Source: Heterostelium multicystogenum (taxonomy: Eukaryota; Evosea; Eumycetozoa; Acytosteliales; Acytosteliaceae). From it: DNA of 54,674 nucleotides. Below, one piece after another: positions 28,754-38,358 of this stretch (within the stretch, counting starts at the first letter, position 1; each line of letters starts with the position of its first letter). Both the position numbers and the translations under genes were made by a program. The stretch spans positions 1 through 54,674 of the forward strand of contig RCNN01000191.1 of assembly GCA_003667245.1 (NCBI GenBank). Direction: 5' to 3'. A model generated the notes under the pieces. The model worked only from the letters and a program-made list of their open reading frames with translations, searched no databases and was not told where the DNA came from.

Positions 28754-30091
28754 GCACCCAAAACGCAAGTCTGACGCCGATCCTGGAACAGCAGCTTGAA
28801 CGGATTTCCGAGCGCAAGGCACTGCGGCGCGCGGCCAGTGCCAGCTTCATGGGCAACTTCGTCGAATGGTTCGACTACGCGGCCTACGGCTATTTGGCAA
28901 CCGTGATTGCACTGACGTTTTTTCCGCAGACCGACAAGGCGACCGGGCTGCTGGCAACCTTCGCGGTGTTTGCGCTGTCGTTTTTTCGTTCGCCCGCTGG
29001 GAGGGCTAGTCTGGGGTCACTTCGGAGACAAGTACGGGCGGCGCAGCGCGTTGTCCTGGTCGATTCTGATCATGTCAATCTCGACCTTCTGCATCGGTAT
29101 CCTGCCGACTTACAACCATATTGGTCTGTGGGCACCCGCTCTGTTGTTACTAATCCGCTTGTTTCAGGGCTTTTCCGCTTCCGGAGAGTACGCTGGGGCA
29201 TCAGCCTTTCTGGCCGAGTATGCCCCTGAGGGTAAACGCGGTTTGTATACCAGCATCGTGCCGGCGAGTACTGCTGCCGGCTTGTTGTTCGGCGCAGTGT
29301 TCGTGGCCGGTTTGCATTCGTGGATGAGCGTTGAGGATCTGCACAGTTGGGGCTGGCGTTTGCCCTTCCTGCTGGCGGCGCCGTTCGGTCTAGTCGGGCG
29401 TTACATCCGTATGAGTTTGCAAGACACACCCAAATTTCTAGAGATGGAAAAACGCCTCGAGGCCAAGGAATGCGCGACCCACGCTCCGGTTCGCGAACTT
29501 TTGACCTTACACCGGCGTAGCGTGATTATCGGCATCGGTGTGACATGCTTGAATGCGGTAGCGTTCTACCTGTTGCTCAGTTATATGCCGACCTACCTGT
29601 CTACCGAGATGGGCATGAGCGAGAGCGATTCGTTCATGGCGTCGACTGTGTCGTTGGCGACCTACATCGGGCTGATTTTCCTGATGGGCAAGCTGTCGGA
29701 TCTGTTCGGACGCAAGGCCATGTTGCTGACCGCATCGGTGCTGTTTCTGGCGCTTACATGGCCGCTGTTCGGCATGTTGAACAACCAGCCGCTGATCGTC
29801 ATCCTGATGATCCAGATAGCCTTCGGCGCGATCCTGGCGATGAACGACGGCACCTTGCCGTGCTTCCTCGCCGAGATATTCCCGACCCGCGTGCGCTTCA
29901 GTGGTTTTGCCTTCAGCTTCAATATCGCCAATGCGGTGTTCGGCGGTACGGCGCCATTTATTGCGACTTGGCTGATTCAGCTGACCGGTAATAAAATGGC
30001 ACCAGCCTGGTATCTGCTGGCGGCCGCCGCTGTAGCGTTAATTGCCATGCTGGCGAGCCGCGAGACTGCGCATAAAGCTTTGCAAGACTGA
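28750..30091 (+). pseudogene. MFS metabolite:H+ symporter (MHS family), probably a creatine transporter, one frameshift
   Basis: Twelve-segment inner-membrane transporter of the ProP/KgtP-like MHS family. From ATG at 28750: RAASASFMGNFVEWFDYAAY (typical MHS first segment), then FVRPLGGLVWGHFGDKYGRR (MFS motif A), LLIRLFQGFSASGEYAGASA, and in the second half GKLSDLFGRKAMLLT. T6 instead of T5 at 28981-28986 breaks the frame; otherwise the gene is complete, about 446 residues. Between creA and the CahR-like gene, so creatine or a related compound is the likely substrate. Confidence 0.85.
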
Positions 30092-30179
30092 CCCGAACGT
30101 CACAACCCAATATATAGGGGCATAGCCTGTTCAGTGGAGTCCTCGCGGTCGCCATTGCGATGAGGATACGCCCTATAAA

Positions 30180-31199
30180 TTAATGCATCGCAGCCACTTG
30201 CTTGCGTTCGCCGAGGGGTGATATCCCGAAGAAACGGCTGTAGCATTTGGAGAAGTGCGCAGGGGAGATAAAGCCGCAAGCGAGGGCGATATCACGAACT
30301 TGCGACTCGCTGCGCAGTAGCAATTGTCTCGCTCGCGACAGGCGCAGTTCCAGGTAATACTGACTCGGCGTGCGTTGTAGGTGCTTGTGAAACAACCGCT
30401 CTAGGTGCCGTACCGACACTTCGTTCAATCGCGCGAGCTCCTCAAGGCCCAACGGCTCCTCAAGATTGGCCTCCATGATTGCCACCATCTGGCTGAGCTT
30501 AGGTTGAGAGGTGCCCAGTTTCTGTCGTAATGGCACACGCTGCTGTTCCTGCGCGCCCCGGACCCGATCACACAGTAGCAACTCGGCTGCATGGGCTGCA
30601 ATTTCGCGACCACCGGGTTCGCGCGCTATCAACTGCAGTGTCATGTCCATAGAGGCCACGCCGCCTGAGCACGTGTAGCGATCGCGATCAAGCTCAAACA
30701 ACTGATTGGAAATAATGATGCCCGGGAAACGCTCCTTCAAAGCTTCGATGTCTTCCCAGTGAATAGTGCAGCGATAACCCTTAAGTAAGTTTGCGCGCGC
30801 CAATAAGTGGCTTCCAGTGCAAATCCCGCCTAGGGGCACTTGATCATGCGCCAGCTTACGGAGCCAGTTGAGTAGCGGTAGGCTGCTGTGATTAGAGACG
30901 ATAGGGTTTGATCCGACAACGAACAGCATATCCAGCTTTGGTGCATCGGTGATGGTGTAGTCGGGCAGCAGGCGCATGCCGTTGCTGGCCATGACCGGCT
31001 CCATGTTGGCAGCGATGATAACCGTGCGGAACATCGTTTGACGCGCCGCCATATTGGCTATGCGCAAGGTTTCCACAGCGGAAGCGAAGCCGATAGTGGT
31101 GAAATTTGGTATGACCAAAAAACCAACGGTTTTCAATGGCCGATGTTCATCAACCGAACGCCCTGCGACAGGGTGGAGGGACGCGTGGAGTTTCGCCAT
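30180..31199 (-). CDS. cahR: GATR-type AraC regulator, CahR-like
   Basis: 339 residues, intact. The N-terminal DJ-1/PfpI domain (about residues 24-190) contains VPLGGICTGSHLLARANLLK with a Cys at the nucleophile elbow and IHWEDIEALKERFPG; the C-terminal AraC helix-turn-helix pair (about 230-335) includes LARLNEVSVRHLERLFHKHL and DIALACGFISPAHFSKCYSR. Start ATG at 31199 after GAGGAG. Regulators of this class sense carnitine, glycine betaine, sarcosine or creatine; CahR activates creatinase in P. putida. Convergent with the creA-MFS genes, as there. The ligand is inferred from context. Confidence 0.8.
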   Translation of the reverse strand: MAKLHASLHPVAGRSVDEHRPLKTVGFLVIPNFTTIGFASAVETLRIANMAARQTMFRTVIIAANMEPVMASNGMRLLPDYTITDAPKLDMLFVVGSNPIVSNHSSLPLLNWLRKLAHDQVPLGGICTGSHLLARANLLKGYRCTIHWEDIEALKERFPGIIISNQLFELDRDRYTCSGGVASMDMTLQLIAREPGGREIAAHAAELLLCDRVRGAQEQQRVPLRQKLGTSQPKLSQMVAIMEANLEEPLGLEELARLNEVSVRHLERLFHKHLQRTPSQYYLELRLSRARQLLLRSESQVRDIALACGFISPAHFSKCYSRFFGISPLGERKQVAAMH

Positions 31200-31684
31200 C
31201 GATAGCGCTCCTCAAGGTATAAGTGACGCGTTCTGCAGCAATCTGCCGACATTCGGCATCATCTGGTTCTGGGATTGTTAGCAGGTTTTGGCTCTTGATC
31301 TTACCCTGCATGTCGGGCCTATGCGTAACGGCCTTTTTGCTTTTTATTTTGGGCATGGAGCGTCCATTTTGTTACCCATCTGCCATGGCGTCCGTACCAG
31401 AAAATGTGATTGGGGTGGTGCTCCGTAATGGCCACTTGTTAAATCGCTGGGCGTAATAGCAGCTTTGTCTAGGTAACCCTCTAATACTCGACGTTGAAGT
31501 GCGCTGCTGTGAATTCGACGCGCGGGCATTTTAGTCAATTGCGAATTCTGTCAGTTGTAGTTAACGACTCGTCGCCGAAATGGACATGTGGGTAAGTGAG
31601 TTGACTGTGTATTTTTATAGGTTTAAGGAATTGCCTGTGGTGGTCAGGCAGTCGCCTGATGGCGACCGCTAATCAGCGTTTTGG
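31200..31684. other. Intergenic stretch, nothing recognised
   Basis: About 485 bp between the 5' end of the CahR-like gene and the 3' end of the deacetylase-fold gene. It must hold the promoter of the former. No family-like ORF, RNA gene or strong hairpin was seen. Confidence 0.5.
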
Positions 31685-32599
31685 CTAATATTTGTCAAAC
31701 TTGACGGGGCCGTCGTACGGCGGCATACGCTCCACCCGCAGATTTGCCGACCCTTGGTCATGTACTTGACTTACATGCGCGGCGATTTCTTCCAGCGTGG
31801 CGAACCACACTCCACCTTTGGCCTGCATGTATTCAATGAAGCGCACCGCCTCATGCCAGCGGGCGAGGCGGCCGCTTACGAACGGATGCCAGACTGCAAC
31901 CAGAAGCCCTCCGTGCTCCCACATCGCATCAAACTCGGCCTTGTAAACGGAGATGGCTTCCTGAGGCGAACGGATCGGCATGCTGTAGTCGATGTCGCTC
32001 ATGTGCACGTACGGCGGCCAGTCATCCATCGCCCAATGGGTCGGTAGCTCTACCAGTTGGCCGGTTTTGCCTTGCAGGATGTACGGGATATCGTCGCCCA
32101 TCAACGAGGCGTCGTACTTGAAGCCTTCGGCAATCAACAGGTCTGTGGTAGCGGGCGAGAAGTTGTATAGCGGGGCGCGGAAACCTCGGGGTTTCTGGCC
32201 TGTGTGGCGTTCGATGATATCGATAGATTTACGCAGCCAGAACAGCTCTTCCTCTTCGCTGATTTCGTTGACGTGCTCATGGATGTAGCCATGGTGTCCG
32301 ATTTCATGACCGTCCTTGACCATCGCTTCGACCGCGGCCGGATATTGCTCAATGCACCAGGCAGGAACGAAGAATGTCTGTTTCAGACCCAGGTCCCGGT
32401 AGGATTGCAGGATTCGCGGTACGCCGACTTTCGGTCCGTATTGCAGGGTTGAAATGGTGCTGACCCGCTTATGGCTGTCTGCGGGGCGATGCAGGTGCAG
32501 GAAGCTGTCGGCGTCCATGTCGAAGGTGATCGCCACGGCGCATCGCGCGCCGCCAGGCCACGGAATAGGGTTGTTGATCATGCTTGCAGGTTTGCTCAT
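31685..32599 (-). CDS. Polysaccharide-deacetylase-fold hydrolase, PuuE/imidase-like
   Basis: 304 residues, intact, no signal peptide, so cytoplasmic; this argues against a wall deacetylase. NodB-fold motifs: ITFDMDADS (metal-binding/catalytic Asp), DGHEIGHHGYIHEHV (His ligands), GFRAPLYNFSP, and the C-terminal AVWHPFVSGR. Cytoplasmic members of this branch are metal-dependent ring-opening amidohydrolases: PuuE allantoinase and an imidase described from P. putida. It is the last gene of a BMP-type ABC importer operon, so it probably opens the ring of the imported compound (a cyclic ureide, imide or hydantoin). The exact substrate is not readable from the sequence. Confidence 0.78.
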   Translation of the reverse strand: MSKPASMINNPIPWPGGARCAVAITFDMDADSFLHLHRPADSHKRVSTISTLQYGPKVGVPRILQSYRDLGLKQTFFVPAWCIEQYPAAVEAMVKDGHEIGHHGYIHEHVNEISEEEELFWLRKSIDIIERHTGQKPRGFRAPLYNFSPATTDLLIAEGFKYDASLMGDDIPYILQGKTGQLVELPTHWAMDDWPPYVHMSDIDYSMPIRSPQEAISVYKAEFDAMWEHGGLLVAVWHPFVSGRLARWHEAVRFIEYMQAKGGVWFATLEEIAAHVSQVHDQGSANLRVERMPPYDGPVKFDKY

Positions 32600-32637
32600 G
32601 TCGGTACCTGTTAAAAACTGAAAGTCGAGGCGAAATG

Positions 32638-33564
32638 CTATTTGCCACCGCGCTTGAAGTATTCACCTGCGGCGGCCGGAGGCCTGATCTTTCCGGCGAA
32701 GATCACCAGTGCGGCAATGGATGCGACATAAGGCAGCACCACGAACAGCTGATAGGGCACATCCGGATGACCAAATTGCAAACGCAGTTGCAGTGCATCG
32801 GCCAGGCCGAACAACAGACAGGCAGCTAGTGCGCCCACTGGATTCCATCGACCTAGAATCAATGCCGCCAGGGCAATGAAGCCTTTGCCCGCGCTCATGT
32901 GCTCGGTAAACATGAAGACTTGTGACAGCACCAAATAGCAGCCACCCAGTCCGGCGATCACACAAGAGCCCACAACGCTTAAAAAACGAATCCGGAATAC
33001 GTTCAATCCGGCGCTATCGGCGGCTCTTGGATACTCACCGGTGGCGCGCAGGTTCAGGCCCCACGAAGTGCGGAATAGAAGCCACCAGGCAAGTGGCACC
33101 AGGCCGTATAGCAGATAGACAAGTAAATTCTGCTGGAACAGAATATCGCCGATCACCGGGATCGACGCCAGCCCCGGAACAGGCAATGTCGTGAAGCCCG
33201 GCAACAATGCTGAAGCAGCTTGCTCGCTGAACGCCATGCGTGCGAAGAAAGAGGTCATGCCAATGACCAGCATGTTGATGGCGATACCCGCAACCATTTG
33301 GTTGATTGCCAGGCGCACCGTCATGGTTGCCAATAGCAGTCCGACCAGTCCCGCCGCAAGTAATCCACCCAGCAAACCTCCCCACACGCTTTGCAGGAAA
33401 AACGCACCTAGAGCCGCACCGAACGCGCCGCCCAGGACGCTGCCCTCCAGCGCCAGGTTGAACACCCCGGCACGTTCACACCAGATGCCGCCCAATGCCG
33501 CGAAAATTAGCGGGACGGCGAGGCGCAGTCCGGTGGCAAGAATATCCAGATAACTAGCGTCCAT
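32638..33564 (-). CDS. BMP-type ABC importer permease 2
   Basis: 308 residues, intact, about eight to ten membrane segments. Belongs to the branched-chain/nucleoside permease family (NupQ/YufQ type): LAVPLIFAALGGIWCERAGV with NLALEGSVLGGAFGAALG, and NLRATGEYPRAADSAGLNVF near the coupling loop. It ends GKIRPPAAAGEYFKRGGK. The start overlaps the end of the partner permease gene by 11 bp. Transports the same substrate as its operon partners. Confidence 0.88.
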   Translation of the reverse strand: MDASYLDILATGLRLAVPLIFAALGGIWCERAGVFNLALEGSVLGGAFGAALGAFFLQSVWGGLLGGLLAAGLVGLLLATMTVRLAINQMVAGIAINMLVIGMTSFFARMAFSEQAASALLPGFTTLPVPGLASIPVIGDILFQQNLLVYLLYGLVPLAWWLLFRTSWGLNLRATGEYPRAADSAGLNVFRIRFLSVVGSCVIAGLGGCYLVLSQVFMFTEHMSAGKGFIALAALILGRWNPVGALAACLLFGLADALQLRLQFGHPDVPYQLFVVLPYVASIAALVIFAGKIRPPAAAGEYFKRGGK

Positions 33565-34653
33565 CGGTCAAACCCTCCGCTGTGTTTTGCTGGTTCGGGA
33601 TGCTGGCCGTTTTCGCCAACGGGTTATTCCGCTTTTGCAGGTTTAATTTCCAGATCAGCCCGGCGGCGACAAAGATCACGATCAGCCCGCGCAATGCTTC
33701 TATCGCTGTCACATCTAGGCCGATGGCGCGTTGCATGTACTGCGCGCCAGTGCTCAGGCCTGCCAGGAAAAACGCCGAAAATGTCGCCAGCAAAGGATTC
33801 AGGCTGGCCATAAAGGCAACCACGATGCCGTCGTAGCCATAGCCGGGGCTGAACAGGTGATACAACCGGTATTTGACCCCGAGTACTTCTATCGCCCCCG
33901 CCAAGCCAGCGATGGCGCCACCTGCGATCATGCTGCCGATCAGGTTGCGGTTCACGGACATACCAGCGTAGCGCGCGGCTTGCGGGCTTTTGCCTACCGC
34001 CGTCATTGAAAAGCCGATGGTGGTGTATTTGAAGACGACAAAGGTCATCAAGCTCAAGAGCGCCGCAATCAGCACACCGATGTGAGTGTCAGTGTCCGAC
34101 AGCAGCAGAGGCAGCCATAAGTCTTCGCTGATTTCTGCTGAGTAAGGGTAGGCGCGCCTTCCTGCATCATTGGACCGCCTGCGAAATAGCTGACGATATT
34201 GATCGCCACGTAGTTCATCAGCAGCGTCACGATGACTTCATTGATGCCGCGTTTTGCCCTTAGATACCCTGGAATCGAGCCCCACAGGCCACCGCCCAGC
34301 ATGCCTGCCAGCAGGCACAGCAGCACATGCAGCATCGCAGGCATCTGCGGCAGATACAGCGCGACGGCTGCCGCTGCCAGTCCACCGATATAGATCTGCC
34401 CCTCGGCACCGACATTGAGCAGCCCGCAACGCATGGGAATGATCACCGCAAGCCCGGCGAGCAGCATCGGGCACATTTTGACCAGGGTATCGGCCAGGCC
34501 GTGATAGTCGAAAAAGGCTCCTTTAAACAACGCTTGATAAGCAGCCATGGGATTTTTGCCAGCCGCTACGATGAGCAGCGAACCCAGGGCAAAGGCTGCA
34601 AGCACCGCCCAGACCATTCGCAGGCGATGCAGCCAGCGCCAGACTTCATTCAT
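33554..34653 (-). pseudogene. BMP-type ABC importer permease 1, one frameshift
   Basis: NupP/YufP-type permease. From ATG at 34653 (overlapping the ATPase stop as ATGA): VWAVLAAFALGSLLIVAAGK, MRCGLLNVGAEGQIYIGGLA, GYLRAKRGINEVIVTLLMNY. One T is missing near 34153 (CCTACC for CCTTACC); with it the frame continues YPYSAEISEDLWLPLLLSDT and joins FKYTTIGFSMTAVGKSPQAA and the C-terminal membrane segments to 33554. About 366 codons, a normal length. Confidence 0.85.
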
Positions 34654-36167
34654 GACAAAACCTCTTGTGAAGCCGTGCTGGTCATCAGTGAACCAATCAG
34701 GTCCGCTGTGGCGTCGGCGCGATTCAGTACACCCGTCAGATGACCTGCGCACATCACGCCAATACGATCAGAAATCGCCATGACTTCTTCCAGCTCCGTC
34801 GATATGTAAAGCACCGCTTTGCCCGCTTGCCGCTGTTCGCGCACGACCCCTTGCACGGCTTCGATAGCACCGACATCCAAGCCTTTGCACGGCTGCATGA
34901 CGATTAGCAGATCAGGGTCGCATTCGACTTCCCGGGCAAAAATCAGCTTTTGCTGGTTGCCTCCTGAGAGGAACCGTACTTGCTGGTCAACCGAGTGCAT
35001 GCGCACGTCGTATCGGGAGCACCAGTCTTTGGTGATCTCCCGCGCGCGTTTTGTTTTGAGCAGGGCGAAACGCGAAAACGGTGAGCGTCGGTGATCGCGC
35101 AGCATGGCGTTTTCCCACAGCGTGAAATCCAGTACCAGCCCGGTGCTGTGGCGATCTTCGGGAACATAGCCGACCCTGAACCGTTTACGGCGGCTGGCGA
35201 CATCGTGGCCAAGCATCGACTGGCCGCGCATGTAGACTTCCCCGGATTGCGCATGGCGCATTCCGGCGATCGTATCCGCAAGCTCCGCCTGGCCGTTGCC
35301 GTCAACGCCGACAATACCCAGCACTTCCCCCGCTCGAATCTCGAAGCTGACAGAATTCAACGCCTGAATGCCGCGATCATTATTGGCCGACAAAGCTCGT
35401 ACCTTGAGCACAACCGGGCCCTGTACAACCATGGGAAGCTCAACGGGCTGGGCCAATTCACGGCCGACCATCAACCGGGAAATTTCCTGTGGCGTGCTTT
35501 CACTGACCTGAGCGTGTCCGACGACATTGCCCCGGCGCAGTACCGTCACCCGATCACAAACCCGAAACACCTCATCGAGCTTGTGCGTGATGAACAACAT
35601 GGTTTTGCCCATCGAGCGCAGGTTATCCAGAATTTGTAGAAATGCGTCGATCTCGGTAGGGGCCAGAACGCTGGTGGGTTCATCCAGAATCAGCACTTCC
35701 ACGTCCCGATACAGCGCCTTGAGGATTTCCACCCGCTGACGCATGCCTATCGGAAGTTGCCAGATCAGGCGATCAGGATCGACATTCAGGCCGACCTGAG
35801 CGCTCAGTTCTATCAGCTTGCGACGGTGATCAGTGAGTTTCAGCCGCAGGCCGCCCGGCAGGCCGAGGACGACGTTCTCCAGAACGCTCAGGTTATCCAC
35901 CAGCATGAAATGCTGGTGGATCATGCCAATACCATCGGACAGGGCCTGACGGGGCGAGTCGATTGACAGCTCCCTACCATCAAGGCGAACCACACCGGAG
36001 TCCGGTTGGTAAAAGCCGTAGAGGATGTTCATCAGTGTGGTTTTACCCGCACCATTCTCACCCAACAGCGCATGGATACTGCCTTTGCTTACTCCCAGAG
36101 TGACGTCCTTCAGGGCCGTGAAGTCGCCGAATCGCTTGCCGATTCCCTCCAGTTGTAAATAGCTCAT
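34650..36167 (-). CDS. BMP-type ABC importer ATPase with two nucleotide-binding domains
   Basis: 505 residues, intact. NupO/YufO-type duplicated ATPase. First domain: Walker A LLGENGAGKTTLMNILYGF, IGMIHQHFMLVDNLSVLENV, signature LPIGMRQRVEILKALYR and Walker B VLILDEPTSVLAP. Second domain: IVGVDGNGQAELADTIAGM, the conserved VGYVPEDRHSTGLVLDFTLW and SGGNQQKLIFAREVE; its acidic motif is LLIVMQPCKGLDVGA, so the usual catalytic Glu is Gln there, as is common in this family. Start overlaps the binding-protein stop. Confidence 0.92.
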   Translation of the reverse strand: MSYLQLEGIGKRFGDFTALKDVTLGVSKGSIHALLGENGAGKTTLMNILYGFYQPDSGVVRLDGRELSIDSPRQALSDGIGMIHQHFMLVDNLSVLENVVLGLPGGLRLKLTDHRRKLIELSAQVGLNVDPDRLIWQLPIGMRQRVEILKALYRDVEVLILDEPTSVLAPTEIDAFLQILDNLRSMGKTMLFITHKLDEVFRVCDRVTVLRRGNVVGHAQVSESTPQEISRLMVGRELAQPVELPMVVQGPVVLKVRALSANNDRGIQALNSVSFEIRAGEVLGIVGVDGNGQAELADTIAGMRHAQSGEVYMRGQSMLGHDVASRRKRFRVGYVPEDRHSTGLVLDFTLWENAMLRDHRRSPFSRFALLKTKRAREITKDWCSRYDVRMHSVDQQVRFLSGGNQQKLIFAREVECDPDLLIVMQPCKGLDVGAIEAVQGVVREQRQAGKAVLYISTELEEVMAISDRIGVMCAGHLTGVLNRADATADLIGSLMTSTASQEVLS

Positions 36168-37174
36168 CAGGGTTTTACCGCCGCCGCGACTGCTGGCTGG
36201 CTGGCATTGCGCTGCTTGATGGTCTCGATCAATGCCGCGGCATCGGTCCTGGTCTGCTCGGATACTGCTTTGCCGTAGCTACCGAGGCGGAAGGCTTTGG
36301 GCGTTTCAAAGCCGTACACATAAGACTTGCCGCCCAGCGACGAGCTTTGCGCCTGAGTAAGCACCGTCAGCAGCGCACCGCGCATATCTAGCACGGCTGA
36401 TTGCAGCAGGTTATCCGGCCAGTCACTCAACGCATCGTAGTAAATTCCGAACCCCTGTTTGTTCTCCTGACGGACTGCTTGCAGACTGCCAAGTACAGCG
36501 TTATCCATGGTTGGGAACACCACATCGGCTTTCTGCCCAATTAGATTCAAGGCCGCTTCTTTGCCTTTGGCCAGGTCATCCCAGTCGTTGGTCCATGCAC
36601 TCAGGACCTGGCCCTGTGGTCGGGCGGCCTTGAAGCCTTCGACGAAACCGTCGTTGAGGTCGGAGTACGCTTTGATTTTTTGCGCACCGACAAAACCACC
36701 CACTCCGCTCAACGACGTTTTGCCGCCGATGTAGCCAATGACATAACCCATGTCCTTCATATCGAACGCCAGCGTCGAGACATTGCCGCCGCTTTTGGTG
36801 CCGTTTACCACCAGGAACTGGGTCTTGCTGTTGCGTTTGGCAACCCGGTCCACTGAATCCTGAAACTCGCCCCCATAACCAATCACCACGTCATAGCCGC
36901 GTCGGGCGTAGTCTGCCAAGGCTTGAGCCTGGTCTGGTTGCGGGACCTTTTCGCTGTAGGCCACATCTATCTTCAGTGCGTCGCGTGCCTGAATTACACC
37001 CTCATAACCGGACTGGTTGAAGGAACGGTCGGTGATGTTGCCGGCTAGCACAATGGCAACTTTCAACGGATCCGCAGCCACTGTCCCCGCGTAGGCACAC
37101 GAGAAGGAGAGGGTGGTTATCGCTGCAATGCGAGCGAGCAAAGTGAAGCGAGTCGTGACGCTGGATTGGGTCAT
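36167..37174 (-). CDS. BMP-family substrate-binding protein
   Basis: 335 residues, intact. Sec signal peptide about 1-35 (ITTLSFSCAYAGTVAA). The PF02608-type body reads VAIVLAGNITDRSFNQSGYE, YDVVIGYGGEFQDSVDRVAK, DMKDMGYVIGYIGGKTSLSG, VVFPTMDNAVLGSLQAVRQ. Binding proteins of this family usually take nucleosides or purine-like ligands; here the operon's ring-opening hydrolase suggests a cyclic ureide or related compound. SD GGGGA before ATG. First gene of its operon, with a 17-bp palindrome 32 bp upstream. Confidence 0.9.
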   Translation of the reverse strand: MTQSSVTTRFTLLARIAAITTLSFSCAYAGTVAADPLKVAIVLAGNITDRSFNQSGYEGVIQARDALKIDVAYSEKVPQPDQAQALADYARRGYDVVIGYGGEFQDSVDRVAKRNSKTQFLVVNGTKSGGNVSTLAFDMKDMGYVIGYIGGKTSLSGVGGFVGAQKIKAYSDLNDGFVEGFKAARPQGQVLSAWTNDWDDLAKGKEAALNLIGQKADVVFPTMDNAVLGSLQAVRQENKQGFGIYYDALSDWPDNLLQSAVLDMRGALLTVLTQAQSSSLGGKSYVYGFETPKAFRLGSYGKAVSEQTRTDAAALIETIKQRNASQPAVAAAVKP

Positions 37175-37205
37175 ACGGTCCCCTGATTATAGTGGCTTAC
37201 ATTTA

Positions 37206-37222
37206 ATTCAAGTTACTTGAAT
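37206..37222 (-). promoter_or_regulatory. Palindromic operator ATTCAAGT-T-ACTTGAAT before the BMP operon
   Basis: Perfect 8-bp arms around one base, centred 40 bp upstream of the BMP start codon. The same palindrome occurs before the second ABC operon (43318-43336) at nearly the same distance (39 bp). The XRE-cupin regulator encoded between the two operons is the obvious candidate to bind it. Confidence 0.75.
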
Positions 37223-37670
37223 AATGTGAAAGCAATGTTCATGCCTGATTCGGAGGCACGATCTATTGCCCTGTAGCACCACAAAACCAAGGTCTTTCGC
37301 CAACCTGAATTGCGCCGGATTGAGGCGTCTGGGCGTAGGCTGCACTAATAGAAGACGGTGGCAGGATATTTATTCAAGGTGCTTGATGAATATTGTTGGT
37401 TCTGACGTTAAAGGCGCGTTGAGGGCGTTGTGGCCGGATGATTTGTCACCGATCCTGACATCGCCTACAGCACCGCAAATGCAACACCTGTATGAGCCAA
37501 CGGCGTTGCGAGGCGGCGTGCTGACACTACTTTGCCAAAAAGGCTGCGCTCCCGATTTTCTCTGCAGATATGCATTTCAAATCAGAGCGGCGCATGTTGC
37601 GGGGTGGTGGGCGCTGCTGTCAGCGGCGGTGTCGACGAGGCGGACGTTGCCAAGTACCGAAAGCAGTTTG
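37223..37670. other. Intergenic stretch, nothing recognised
   Basis: About 450 bp between the BMP operon promoter and the stop of the XRE-cupin gene. Plus-strand ORFs crossing it show no family resemblance and run antisense through the regulator gene. No repeat of the operator palindrome here. Confidence 0.5.
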
Positions 37671-38276
37671 TTAGAAGGTAGCGGGCGTGTTGATCCAAAG
37701 TATGCGAACGACACTCTTGGTCGAGTTGCGATAGCCATGGGGTACGTTGCTGGGGAAGTGAAAGGAGTCGCCAGCATTCAGCGTGTAGGTGGTCTCGCCG
37801 AGAGTCAGGTCGAGGCTTCCCTCGATCACGTAACCCATCTCTTCACCAGCATGCTCGATCATGTCGCTGACCATGCCAGGGGAAACGATATGAATATCGC
37901 CTTGCAGCAGCCCGCCTTTTTGCAGATGGGTGATGCGTTCCAGATCGATATAGCCCTTGGCGGTGCCTTGTGCGAAACGACTCACTTGTCGACCGCCGGC
38001 GCGCAGCACGGGCTCTTCAGACTCCCAGTCTTCGGATGTCAGCTCGGACACGTTGCTGCCTAGCGCGAGTGCCAGGCGGTGCAGCATGGCCAGTGAAGGC
38101 GATGCGGCGTCGTTTTCCAGCTTGGAAATCAGGCTTTCGGAGCAGTTGGCAGCCTGGGCAACTTGCTTGAGAGTTAAGCCTGCCACCTTACGCGCATGGC
38201 GAAGGCGAACGCTCAAACTCGGCAGGGCATCGGAATGCTGGGATTTGGCTACTGGCGTTTTGCTGGGTGTGGACAT
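37671..38276 (-). CDS. XRE-family regulator with C-terminal cupin domain
   Basis: 201 residues, intact. ATG at 38276 chosen: MSTPSKTPVAK precedes a helix-turn-helix, VRLRHARKVAGLTLKQVAQA with CSESLISKLENDAASPSLAM. The cupin_2 domain follows: IVSPGMVSDMIEHAGEEMGY, VIEGSLDLTLGETTYTLNAG, DSFHFPSNVPHGYRNSTKSV. Regulators of this build (SutR/PuuR-like) bind a small metabolite in the cupin and often repress the neighbouring catabolic genes. It lies between the two transport operons and is co-oriented with them. Confidence 0.88.
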   Translation of the reverse strand: MSTPSKTPVAKSQHSDALPSLSVRLRHARKVAGLTLKQVAQAANCSESLISKLENDAASPSLAMLHRLALALGSNVSELTSEDWESEEPVLRAGGRQVSRFAQGTAKGYIDLERITHLQKGGLLQGDIHIVSPGMVSDMIEHAGEEMGYVIEGSLDLTLGETTYTLNAGDSFHFPSNVPHGYRNSTKSVVRILWINTPATF

Positions 38277-38358
38277 GCATCCCTCGAAAAGTTTGTACGA
38301 AGTGAGCGACAGGCATCCTAGGGTTACGGGAGCCTGTCGTCTACTGGGGTACTGAAGA

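Noticed and set aside
31685..32599. A peptidoglycan or chitin deacetylase
   Set aside because: No signal peptide is present, and the gene is in an importer operon beside ureide-type hydrolases; the cytoplasmic PuuE/imidase branch fits better.
37266..38063. A 265-codon plus-strand ORF crossing the BMP-XRE gap
   Set aside because: Its second half is antisense to the XRE-cupin gene and the first half has no family resemblance or ribosome-binding site.
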